Shown here piece after piece: positions 23,001 to 33,265 of a stretch of 64,000 bases of DNA (position 1 is the first letter of the stretch; each line of letters starts with the position of its first letter). The notes under the pieces were generated by a model. The model was given only the letters and a program-made list of their open reading frames with translations, was not told the DNA's origin and searched no databases. Position numbers and translations under genes: made by a program. The stretch comes from Beta vulgaris subsp. vulgaris. Its lineage: Eukaryota > Streptophyta > Magnoliopsida > Caryophyllales > Amaranthaceae. The stretch spans positions 60,378,593-60,442,592 of the forward strand of contig NC_079205.1 of NCBI RefSeq assembly GCF_026745355.1. Reading direction: 5' to 3'.

Positions 23001-23843
23001 TATACATGAATTATAATTTGTTCTTTCTGGTGAATATTTACAAAATCAAAGTACCCAATAATCCAAATTAATGAAACTTTCTTTTCTAAATGAAATCACA
23101 GTCTAAAGAAATACACATTACACATTTACACAAAACAAAAAACATCGAATTTCATAAAACAGATTAGAAAATCTCCTAAAAAGAAAACCCAAGAAATACC
23201 CAAAGAACTCAATGATCCAAATTGATGGAAATTTCTAAATGAAAATCATCGTCAAAAGAATTACACATTACACATTTATAAAAAAACAAAAACACCCAGT
23301 AATATTATTATACTCGCATGCATAAACAGAGTAGAAAAATCCCAAAGAATTCAATAAAATTGGTACAAAAAAAAAAAGATTCAAGATTAAGAAGACGTAC
23401 CTTCATGTTAGTTGAATAAGAACTAAGACCCAGATGGAAGAAAGGAAAAAAAACCCAATAAACAGGAAAAAAAAGCGAGAAGAAGAAGGAGAAAGGAAAT
23501 AGCACAGTTGATTTCAACTTCACCAACACCCTCAGCGACGTTTGATCTTTAAGCAATCCAGCACTAAATGGCCAAAAAGTTATTGTAGTACAGGTTAACC
23601 TTAGAGAATAAAGTGCAATACAAAAAAAGAGTAAGAAAACCTGCAATTGCCATGCTATTAGGCTAGTGTAGAGTAATGCAGCCATGGAAGAAGAGAATGA
23701 AGGTTTGAAAGAGAATAAAGAAGAAGATGAAGCTTTTGTTGTGTTATAATTAACGAGAAGAAGGTTGTTAGAATATTATGATTAAGAAGGAAGATAAAGA
23801 TTAAACAAACGATATGAAGTACAAGGACTTATATAGTTATGTA
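20087..23843 (-). repeat. Large inverted repeat, right arm
   Basis: This is the reverse-complement partner of 16297-19278. Leader repeat L is here on the minus strand, with its ATG at 23685 and the frame MAALLYTSLIAWQLQVFLLF. An insertion at about 21765-22618 carries an LRR kinase fragment that the left arm lacks. The arm keeps the L-internal tandem duplication seen in L copy 1 (9020-9360), which the left arm has lost. Confidence 0.9.
21807..22200 (-). pseudogene. LRR receptor kinase fragment
   Basis: On the minus strand the frame reads PNLEVLSLASNSFSGPIPPS, LGNLTSLINLDLGTNTLRG and LSHLQSLKHLDLSINNLTG, three leucine-rich repeats of the plant extracellular type (LxxLxLxxNxxxGxIP). It then stops at 21809. 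Just upstream another frame gives SSIDSDKDALISIRSQ, typical of the mature N-terminus of LRR-RLK and LRR-RLP proteins (DKxALxxxK). N-terminal cap and later repeats are thus joined with the middle deleted and a frame change. There is no membrane segment or kinase. It sits in the 850-bp insertion unique to the right arm. Confidence 0.7.
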
Positions 23844-25784
23844 TTGTCAAGTCGGTACGAATTTTTTTTTCCCACCACCTGCCGCCTCAAAATTTACGTA
23901 AATATTAGAGACAAATCAAAGAATTTATGTAGTAAAATTATTTGTAGGTTTTTGTAAATAAATCTTGGTTGTACTTTTTTCGAAATTGGTCATACTTAAT
24001 ATAGGAATAGTGTACAAAGTCAGATTGTTGAATTTATTTGAAAACGGAAGGAGAATAATTTTCATATTGCAAAAAAAAAGAGTGAAAAATTAGAGCTAAG
24101 ATTAAGAGAGATGTATAATATTGAAGATTATGAAGTAAGATCCAACATAGAAAAGAAAATGTGGTAAAAGAGACAAGAAAAATAGCAAAAAATAAAAAGT
24201 AAAGATAAAATAAACAAGAAAAAGAAGAATTTGTTTGTAAGTTTACCACCAGACCAAAGCTACATTGTATTAATTTTTAGTGAGGGTATTAGTTTTATAT
24301 TATGTGTTTGTCTGACGTTAAAAGAAAAAGGAAACTGATTTTTGGGTGGTGCCTGTGTCACCCAGTTCGCCTTTGGTTGAACTGTAATCCGATTTTTTTT
24401 TAGGAATGGGTCTCCGACAGAAATTTTTCCCAATTCCGTTCGAATTTCGGTCCCGGTCCAAAACTACACACCTCTACGACTCTACCTGTCACCCCCGCCA
24501 ACCGCCACCTCCTCCACCATCCACCCCGCGAATTATTTCTATAATTATTGGGCGATGGGGAGGAACGTAGGACGTTCCTCCCATGCCCCGATGGTAGAGG
24601 AGTATGCGGATTGTGGAGGATGGGAGGAGGGTTGGGGCTCCTCGTGGAGGTGGTGGGAGGGAGGGAGGGCTGTTCTTGGGGGTTGTACTTAGAGGCTGCT
24701 AGTGAATGGTGGAGGAGGTGGCTGTAGGGATGGAGGTGGTGGCAATTGGGGTGGTGGTGGTAGGAGGTGGTTGTTTGGGAAAAGAGAAAAAAGGAAGTTG
24801 GAAATGTTTGATGGGGAGATTTTAAGAAGTTTTGGGACGATGTTTAAGATTCCAACTTATATAGGAGAAAAAAGGCCTAAGAGGTTAGTTAGGCGGTTAG
24901 TCCCAACATGGTATATTCATCAAAATCTTAAGTTCTAGGGAGAGACTAAGGCCTTGTTCGCCATGTTCGGTGCAGTTTTTTGAAGTAGTGTTTTAAGTAG
25001 TTTTTATCTTTTGAAAAAATTATTTTACTATTTGTCAAAGTGGTTTCTGGACATAGGTGACGGGTGCTAAAAGTTAAGATTATTAGCTTTTGAGTTAAAT
25101 TTTCATTTTTCACATATTATTTGCATGTTAAAATTTCGTTAACAACTATTATTACCGAACATTTATGCTTTAGCTAGTTAGTTTAACTAAACACTAACAA
25201 CTACCTCAACATCAACAAGTTTAAAGTTTACAACTACTAGCTACTTTTTTTTTATGCCAAGCTGATCCTAAGACCTTGTTCTCTACTAGCTTTTGAATTT
25301 GCTTTTAGTGTTTGGACTAATAGAGTGTTCGACAACAGCTTCTGCACTACCTCTTAATGTTTTGATTTTTGACTATGTCAGAGCACTAATTGAGTATTAG
25401 GCATAGTAGACGTTGAAATAGTTATATTAGCTTTTGGAAAATTGTTCTCAAATGTTAGAATATATAGCATTCTGTTTCACAAAGTAGCGTTCTACCTTTA
25501 TTCAGGGAAATATTACGAGAATCAGGAAGGACTTTGCTCTTCATCCATACACCTCCATAACTATTGCAACTTTCCTATCAAACCTTGAATAATATATTCG
25601 AAAAAAATTCCACATTTTATGGATAAATTTGGGATTACCAATCGATCGTATAAATACTTACCAGAATATGCGATATAATTGCTTGAAAATCGCACTTCCT
25701 TCCGGTGCTATTGCTTCTTCTCTTCAGTGATATTCTAAGTTTACTTTGTGTCTCACTTGAAATACAAATGCACATAACCTAATA
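23844..25784. other. Intergenic, no gene seen
   Basis: AT-rich sequence, then a GC- and purine-rich patch (about 24480-24780) whose glycine-rich open frame is low complexity. Similar ccttgttc-containing motifs occur near 24955 and 25275 and may be ends of a decayed hAT-type element. The 3' end, to aacctaata at 25784, is the left flank of the Helitron. Confidence 0.5.
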
Positions 25785-26296
25785 TCTATATATATATTTA
25801 AAGTAGGATCCTTGAGGCCACGTGTCGTTCTGTTATCGATTTCAATCCTACGTGGCATGATGTGGCATGCTCCTTTGATCAGTATTTTTTTCGAGCTCAT
25901 TGAGGGTGTCCACGTGTCACACGGCTCAAAGAAATTATAATTGGCGTCAATCAAGGATTTAAATTGATATGTGATCTACATAATTAAGGAAACGTTTGTT
26001 GGACTAAGGTAATGTGTGTCAAGCAAGTTGCACGTGAAAATTAGGAAAAAAAAATATATCAAATCACGATCTTAATTGAGAGATTTTCGCATAAATTATG
26101 GAATCAATTAAGGAAATTTAAATATGAATAAGAGTATTATGGAAACAAAAAAAATACCGAATCAATTTGGAATAAATCATGGTTGTAATTGATAATCAAC
26201 CAACAATACATGCTAATATTAAGGAAACAAATTTACATTTATATAATAAAAAAAAAAAAAAAATTTTAAATGGTAATTATACTCGGCCATATGTAG

Positions 26297-26304
26297 TATA
26301 AATA
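26297..26304 (+). promoter_or_regulatory. TATA box for the 180-aa gene
   Basis: TATAAATA lies 55 bp upstream of the ATG at 26359, with a short C/A-rich leader (caccacaccacacc) between. This supports a real transcription unit. Confidence 0.6.
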
Positions 26305-26358
26305 TCCATGATTCTTAGGCTTTGTCTCACCACACCACACCAAATCCATAGCTTCTAA

Positions 26359-26901
26359 ATGGCGTTTTTAGGATGGTCATGGCACACTACAAAACAAATT
26401 TTTCGATTTCTTTTCATGCGTTTTTATGAGATAATCTTCACAAAAATATTAAATAGAAACCAATCTAATAACCATAAACGTGATATGCCCGTAATTGAAG
26501 ATGTAATTCATGAAGTCCCATGTGAAAATCAATGCGCCTCAATTGAAGCTACATGGCATCCGAAATTGGCACATTCTAATTTTTTTGATGTTGATGCAAT
26601 GGTGTTAACACTATTTCGTTCGGGTCGTCTTCTGAGTCATAAGGTATCAAAAGAATTCACGCATGATATATGTTATGATTCGCCTATATGGGATACTATT
26701 GAAGACGTTACTTCATCAAAACCTCGGTTTAGGGTACACTTGGATTGTGATAACATGATGTTGTACTACCTACACACTGTTCCTCCAAGGATTCATAAAG
26801 TGTGCGATGAGTGTTTCGAAGAATTGAATTTGGCCGACGGAGATCTTCTTCAATTAAGTAGAAATAAAACTTTATTGTATTATTGTGCAAGGACTTTTTA
26901 G
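26359..26901 (+). CDS. Unknown 180-aa protein, Helitron cargo
   Basis: This is an intronless frame of 180 residues. The N-terminus is basic and aromatic (WSWHTTKQIFRFLFMRFYEI) and could be a membrane or targeting segment. The middle is acidic, with IEDVIHEVPCENQCASIEA and FFDVDAMVLTLFRSGRLL. Near the C-terminus two cysteines form CDECFEELNL. I do not recognise the family. A TATA box and short leader precede it and AT-rich sequence with no further exon follows, so the frame is likely complete. It is the first gene of the element and shares orientation with all others. Codon choice and frame integrity suggest that it is, or recently was, under selection, which is inference. Confidence 0.65.
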   Translation: MAFLGWSWHTTKQIFRFLFMRFYEIIFTKILNRNQSNNHKRDMPVIEDVIHEVPCENQCASIEATWHPKLAHSNFFDVDAMVLTLFRSGRLLSHKVSKEFTHDICYDSPIWDTIEDVTSSKPRFRVHLDCDNMMLYYLHTVPPRIHKVCDECFEELNLADGDLLQLSRNKTLLYYCARTF

Positions 26902-27212
26902 CAGTTTTTTTACATTATCTTTTATATTAATATAGTATGTTAATTCTCTTAGTTGAATTACAAAATAAGTCCAATTAGAGTTGTATTTCTTTTTTTCATT
27001 CTTAATATAAATATATACGTGTTTAATACATGTATGTTAATTCTCTTGTGATAACATTAATGTAGTCATATTAATAAAAAAAAAAAAACTCATGGTTGGT
27101 GATTAATACATGTAATAAATTGAAGCTTTTAAATACCAACCAATGCATGCAATCCATTAAATATTATCTACCACCTAATGCATGCAATACATTAAATAAT
27201 AAATTTTTTGCC

Positions 27213-27220
27213 TATATAAT
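27213..27220 (+). promoter_or_regulatory. TATA box for the 82-aa gene
   Basis: TATATAAT lies 116 bp upstream of ATG 27336. It favours that ATG over the upstream in-frame start at 27096, which would precede the promoter. Confidence 0.5.
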
Positions 27221-27335
27221 AGCTTGCACAAATCCGGTTTTTTCAACCCCTCTTGCTTCCAATCCATCAAAATCGGTTTTAAAATTCAAAGCTAATTATC
27301 CTTCAAATTTCTCAAAAACAACTTATTTCATTAAA

Positions 27336-27584
27336 ATGGATCCTAGAGTTGCAAAACATATCAATGATATTAACGAGTCTATGTATGAATTTTTTGAAGC
27401 ATGGTCTGCCATTGATGAGGAGATTTCGAAATCTCTAAAAGCACTAGAGAAATTAGATGATGAAGATGAAGTGGAAACCATGGGTTATGTTGGTATGATT
27501 ATCTCCTTTCGTAATAAGATTGAACTTGCAACAATAGAAGCAAAGGAAAGAGTTCAGCATTTGGATTCCCTAATAAATGATTAA
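27336..27584 (+). CDS. Unknown 82-aa acidic helical protein, Helitron cargo
   Basis: It starts MDPRVAKHINDINESMYEFF and continues with a charged segment, KSLKALEKLDDEDEVET, then ELATIEAKERVQHLDSL. It is rich in E, D and K with heptad-like leucines, so probably a short coiled-coil protein; no known domain was recognised. The frame is open upstream to 27096, but the TATA box at 27213 makes 27336 the better start. The next gene begins with a related MDPHVNKVRKNELTLL, and both start codons lie in aaATGGATCC, which hints at a shared origin of the two leaders. Confidence 0.6.
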   Translation: MDPRVAKHINDINESMYEFFEAWSAIDEEISKSLKALEKLDDEDEVETMGYVGMIISFRNKIELATIEAKERVQHLDSLIND

Positions 27585-28236
27585 TGTCATAAACGTGTTC
27601 AACGATTGGGGATGAAAAGCTGAGGTTACGTCTTCAAGAAAAAAAAGTATTCAAGTTTAGGTGGTGTTATTCAAGTTTATCTCATGTATTATTTTGCATT
27701 TCCGTATTAACTATGTATTCCATATCTCATTTTATTTTTGATGGTCATGAATTTTGTTTATTACAGCAAAAGTCTTGCATTACATGACTAAATTAATTAA
27801 GTGAAATTTCATAGTAATTAATTTTAAATATGTACTATGTGTATCTCTTTAGTTATCATTGTCGTTAATTAAGTTCAATAAAGAAAAATAGATTATCACG
27901 ATTTTTTTTTTTCGGATCTATAAATAAAACGTGACTGCAAATTGACATCTAACGTAATCAGTTTTTATATTACGATCTAACAATGAACATATCTTATTAC
28001 CTTTTTCAGGATCTTATTACCTTTTTCCGGATCTTATTACCTTATTAACATCTAACGTAATCAGTTTTTAAATTAACATCTAACGTAATCAGTTTTTATA
28101 TTTGGCAAGTTTGCAACGCAATATTCTACTGATTATTTTTTTTATTGAATCCGAAATTAAGTTATTTCAATCAACACATACTTTTTTCTTATATATATTG
28201 AACATACAAAAAAGTTGTTTTATTCTCTTTTGTGAA
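27585..28236. other. Spacer with short tandem repeats
   Basis: AT-rich. taacgtaatcagtttttat occurs three times and ggatcttattacctttttcc-type units several times between about 27948 and 28105. No gene was seen. Confidence 0.6.
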
Positions 28237-29970
28237 ATGGATCCTCATGTGAATAAGGTGCGAAAAAATGAGTTAACACTATTAAATTCTTTGATGAGGC
28301 AAGTTCGCGTTCAAAATAAGGAAATAGGTATATATATATATACTCCATATTATTATTTCCACACGTATTTTTTAAAACCTTACTTTTTTACATTCTGTTA
28401 AAACATTGTAGCCTAAATAATTCCTTCTTCGATTTTTTATCACATTGTGTAGGTAGAAAACATAAAAATTGTTACATGAAGCCCTAAGTTAATAAGAAAT
28501 CGTTTCATTGTAGGTTAAATAAATCAATTTTTCGATTTTTTTTCACAGTATAGCAATTTTCGCCTCTTTGTTCTGTTTGATTTTTTCTTTATTTTTGTCC
28601 ACGTTTAGTATTATTAGTATCATAAATTTATATGCATGTCAAATAGAATGTATTCGTAAATGTGTTATTCTAAAAAATGACATGTTAGGTGTTGTTGGAG
28701 TACTCATCTATATGGGACGTGTTCAATCAAAAATTAATCAACAAAGCAAAAAACAATATATCATACTAATTGACAATAGGTAATTTTATAATTTCGTGAT
28801 TTATATTACATGTAATTGTAGTTATTTTCGTTTTTCTTGCCATAATTAATATATTGATTCATTGTTTCTACTTATATCAGTTATACTGCTATGAGACTAT
28901 GTGTTGTCGACAATTTTTTTGACCATTTACAACAATTAAGTTCTGACCTATTACAAGACGCTGTGGTTGTTTTAGCAAGAGGATTGGTTTTGAAAAATGA
29001 CGACGGTAAGCATCAAAATTGTATTATTTAGGTAACATATTTTCAAATTCTGTATTTGAATTACGTATGTATTTTCACTACATTTCATAGGCATTTATTT
29101 GCAATCTGTTGAAACCACACAAATCATGATCAATCCTAGGACAAAGATTGCAAGCAAACTAAAACAGTGGTAAGCTAATATGTATACTTACATGCGATTT
29201 GATCATTTTTTCAACCATGCGCAACTTAACGTGTTCTCTTAAATACATGTTTTGATTGGGTTAATTAGGTTTCGTAACGATCAATTTGTCCGACACAAGA
29301 CACTATGGATAAATAAGACTTCTCTTCCGCTCAATAGATTACTATGCATCTCGAATTCAATGCGTTTATCCATTTCTGAGTTTCACAAATACAACGGAGT
29401 ACGTCGTATCTAATATTTACTTTATAATATCTTAAATTCGTTTGTTTATATGTATATAGATATGTAAATTAATTTCATTCTTTTCATTGTAGGGATGCAA
29501 GTGTAGGGTTGTTGGGAGATAGATGATATTTATAAAGTCAATAGTTCGAATTCCGTTGTTCATGCAATCAAAATAAAGGATATAAGTGGGTCATTAAGTG
29601 TTGGACTATCTCACAAGCAAATATGTTTTATATTACAATTGTCCACTCTCGATCTACCAAAACGAACTGAAGAGGTATGTATGTTAATATTATAATTTTC
29701 TATGATACAACTACAACTTTGTAATATAAATTTCGCATTATCGCTAATAATTGTTTTTTGTAGGTTAAATACATGGACAACATACGGACCAAACTGTTCT
29801 CTCATATTGGAGATGCATATGTTTTCGTACTTGAAGCGACATTGCTATGTTTTAAATCTAAAGTTCATAAAGTTGTGGATGTTACACACGTTTACTGGGC
29901 GGAAGAGTGTGCTTATCAATTTACTTGCAAGTTGCCTACTTATAGCAACCAAATGGATCACAAAATATAA
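28237..29970 (+). CDS. OB-fold (RPA-like) single-strand DNA-binding protein, Helitron cargo
   Basis: Seven exons join in frame: 28237-28327, 28647-28779, 28881-29005, 29091-29169, 29269-29398, 29507-29674 and 29764-29970, 933 nt and 310 residues. Exons 2-4 read like the RPA70 DNA-binding domain B: DMLGVVGVLIYMGRVQSK, DAVVVLARGLVLK, YLQSVETTQIMINP. The last exons give a second OB-like half (HAIKIKDISGSLSVGL). RPA-type proteins coat single-stranded DNA during replication. It is shorter than, and distinct from, the RPA1-like gene at 33266. At exon 6 the natural family reading CKCRVVG-EIDDIY would need the acceptor at 29492 plus one extra base near 29513; with the acceptor at 29506 the frame is open. 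So it is either complete or carries one frameshift. Confidence 0.65.
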
Positions 29971-30892
29971 ACTTTTCTATATTTTATTTGTTATTTTAAT
30001 TTTCTTAGTTACAAAGTGTTTCAATTATAATGTAAGTTTACTACTTTTTGTTATGCGTTATTAATTATATAATTCGAGCACTTCGTTTATGTCTTAAATC
30101 ATAATAGAATGAAAATTTAATAAAAATAAAGCATCATATCTATATATATATTATATGTAATCGTATTTATATATTCCATTTCTAAATTTGATTTATTAAC
30201 AAACACTTAAAATAATAGACTAAGTTAGTGTAATAATTAATATTGGACGTATATATAAAACAACCATATACAATATTAGTACGTTCTTAATAAAAAAAAA
30301 ATATAACTGGCGTCAATTTTGTAATTGAATTTTGAAAAAATTTCCTATATTACATAGTGCACTAATTTAGGTAGTTTTATATATGACAGTAACGAAATTT
30401 GGTAGGCGTTGCCAATAAGTAGTGACTTTCCATTTTGTCAAATATTATTGCCAAAAGACACAACCATTTATAATAATGTAAATATATATATATATATACA
30501 GATTTATATATTCCGGTTATAAAATTGATAGATTACCAAACGTTTACATTAATATTGCCGCCTGTTTTTTACAAAAAAGAAAAACCGATTTTGAATTTTT
30601 TTTTTTTTTATGAATTTCCTAATAATCTATATTATTAAAATAGCATTAATTGGCATATACATAGATATTTGGCAGTTACGAAATGTTGCTATGATTAGAT
30701 TTTAATTTCTGACTTTCCATTGTCTCAAATATTATTCCCATAAGACACATCTTTTCATTTTCTCTAAGCATGCCTTTTTTATGAATGTTATATATATATA
30801 TCTAAATATACATGCATAGTTTTTCATTTCATTTAACCAAAATACACCCTCCAAAATAAAATTTCGATTTTTTCATTCTCACACTCTCTAAC
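29971..30892. other. Spacer with two related promoter-like modules
   Basis: AT-rich and non-coding. Two related stretches, about 30385-30475 and 30670-30755, share cagt-acgaaat, gactttccatt and caaatattatt-cc-aaagacac. A Helitron-5'-like TCTATATTATTAAAATAGCA occurs at 30627. The second module lies directly upstream of the F-box gene. Confidence 0.5.
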
Positions 30893-31779
30893 ATGGGATT
30901 CCCAAATGCAAAGAAGCCTAACATTGTTCATTCCCTTCCTACTGAAATTATTATTGAAATTCTTTCACGCGTTGGTGCTGCAAATGCTCCTGATTTATTT
31001 GCATGCAGAATGACGTGAGTTTTATATATATAGATTTCTTTAGTTTTTAAGAGATTTAAATTTCCACATTTTCATCTTATGAAATTAATTTATTTTCAGT
31101 TGCAAGGCTATTAATAAACTTTCACATGATGGGAAGATATATAAGAAGGTTTCTTTTGAACACCTTTACATGCGTTCAATGCGTAATGATGAAAATAAAG
31201 CAAAGTTTTTTGAGTTGTGCTTGGAATACAAAAATCCAGAAGCACTTTTGCGTTATGGCATGGTAAAGTTGTTTTTTTTTTTTAACTAACGCAATTTTAT
31301 CAAATGTATATTTTATTTATTTATTTACATTATGAACATAACTAACTATATTTGTATAGGTACAATATTTCACATATGTGATGTTAGATGAAGGGTTGAA
31401 GAACATCGACTTGGCACATTCAAATGGCAATGTGTTGGCCAGCTATTTATTGGGACTTTTGCTTATATTCAATGCAGATGAAGAGCGCAAAAAAAGGGGT
31501 GTAGCGTTATTACTAAGTGTTTTTCACAAGCATCCAATAGATAAAGTGGTCCAATTAAGAGAAACTCTACGAGATATGATGGTGTCCCTTTGGTTAAATA
31601 ATTCCATAGTTCGTGAGTCTGATGAATTCGTAAAGTGCGATCAAGAGCACCTTCATGAATATGACAACATTGTGGACAAATGGGATTACTTCGCATGGGG
31701 TCCTGATGATCTCAAAAGTTTATGTGATGCATACTTATGTAATCGCGAAGCAGCCTTTTTTCTACGCTTGCTCCACTAG
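30893..31779 (+). CDS. F-box protein (At2g35280-like), Helitron cargo
   Basis: Three exons, 30893-31014, 31100-31262 and 31360-31779, give 705 nt and 234 residues with clean GT-AG borders. The N-terminus, IVHSLPTEIIIEILSRVGAA then DLFACRMTCKAINKLS, is a plant F-box. The rest (FFELCLEYKNPEALLRYGMV, then NIDLAHSNGNVLASYLLGLL) matches the Sel1-like half of the F-box proteins annotated At2g35280-like. F-box proteins bind SKP1 and recruit targets to SCF ubiquitin ligases. The C-terminus, with C-x-YLCNREA, is less usual. The whole gene, introns included, sits inside the Helitron. Genomic capture is the normal way Helitrons gain host genes; intact frames suggest it may still be expressed. Confidence 0.85.
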
Positions 31780-33265
31780 ATTTTCTTAGATATGAAATAT
31801 TTATTTTAAGTTTTTGCTTTATATTTATTTCTAGGTAAATTTTCAGTTGTATTAAGTTTATTGTCATAATAAGAGTTTTAATTTCAATAATATAAGTTTG
31901 TATTAATCTTATATATTTTTCATATTAAATGACAATCATATTTGTTCAGTTCTGATGAACTTATATTCAGTTTGACCACATATCAGAGCAATCTATATAT
32001 ATTTAATTTGATTAAACACTTATAATTAAAAACTTATAAATGGTTCAAATAAATTTTAAATTTTGTTGTTGATTAATGACATTTATAAGTGTTTAAGTTT
32101 AAAGAAGTTACTTTATCTTATTTTAAGATTCATATATATACTTATGAAATAAAGGATCGTTTTCTTGATGCTAAATCACTATTACATATGGAGTGAATAA
32201 TTATTTTGTATGTAATGCAATCAACTATTGTATATTGTTACGCCAATTTATGTAAATGTTGTGTATTCTATGTCTTATATTGTTTTTAGCTATACAAGAA
32301 AAAAAAAATTACGATTTTTGTGGGGAAAGATTTCGCAAGATATATATAGATGCTACAATTTTCGTAATAATTGTATTTAAAGAATATATGTTTTATTCCT
32401 AAAATACAAATAGGCTAAATATATTAGTAATTTATTAGTTGATTATCTGATTTTAGGAATATATGCATGATACTACTGTAATTTGAAAATATCGTTTATA
32501 TTAATACAAATTTACGTAATAGTTGTATTTTAGGAATATATGGGTTACTCGAATGTAAAATAGGCTATATATGTTATTAATTATAGCAGTTTATAATATC
32601 CTGTAATAGTTATTTAATGATTTAAATGATTGTAACTACTTATTATAAGCGTTTTATAAATCGATGATTAAGATTATTGCTATATTAAAAAAAAAAATCA
32701 TTATGTGCGAGTGATTACAGTTGTCATTGATTATGAGATATTAATATTTTAGGTAAATAATTCATACAATCACTATACGATTATATATAGATACTGTTAA
32801 GATCTCAACGTTAATTCAGAAAGAATCATGATACTATATATTTTTAAAAATATCTTTTATAATAATACAATTTTAGAAAAGATTTGTATTTCAGGAATAT
32901 ATTGGTTACTCAATGTTAAAATAGGCGAGACATCTTATTAATTGATGTAATTTAAGATATGATTTTGAGTGATTTAATGATATAAATTAAGGTAATTACT
33001 TACTGTAATCAATTTATCAATCTGTGATTAAGATTGTCGTTGATTATAATAATAGATTCATATTTTACATTCACTATACGAATTGGGTATTATATTAATG
33101 GCAAATCATTTCCTTAAACAGCTTCATATTAACGTGAATAGTACTTCATAAATATCTTTTACGTCACTTTATATAAATACACACTAAGTTATTACTCATA
33201 ATCTTAATTCATATTTTTCGAAAACCTCTTCATTTCATCTTTCAAAATAATATTTTCTCACGGAA
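31780..33265. other. AT-rich spacer with a diverged duplication
   Basis: No gene was seen. About 32455-32680 and 32825-33045 are diverged copies of the same sequence (shared atcatgatact, gtattt-aggaatata-gggttactc, aaataggc, tgtgattaagatt). The right end is the RPA1-like promoter. Confidence 0.6.
33172..33179 (+). promoter_or_regulatory. TATA box for the RPA1-like gene
   Basis: TATAAATA lies 94 bp upstream of ATG 33266. Confidence 0.6.

Noticed and set aside
24702..24938. Glycine-rich 78-aa open frame
   Set aside because: It derives from a purine-rich low-complexity patch; no domain, promoter or splice context was seen.
27096..27335. Longer N-terminus for the 82-aa cargo protein
   Set aside because: A TATA box at 27213 lies inside it and the sequence is low-complexity Asn/Lys-rich, so ATG 27336 is preferred.
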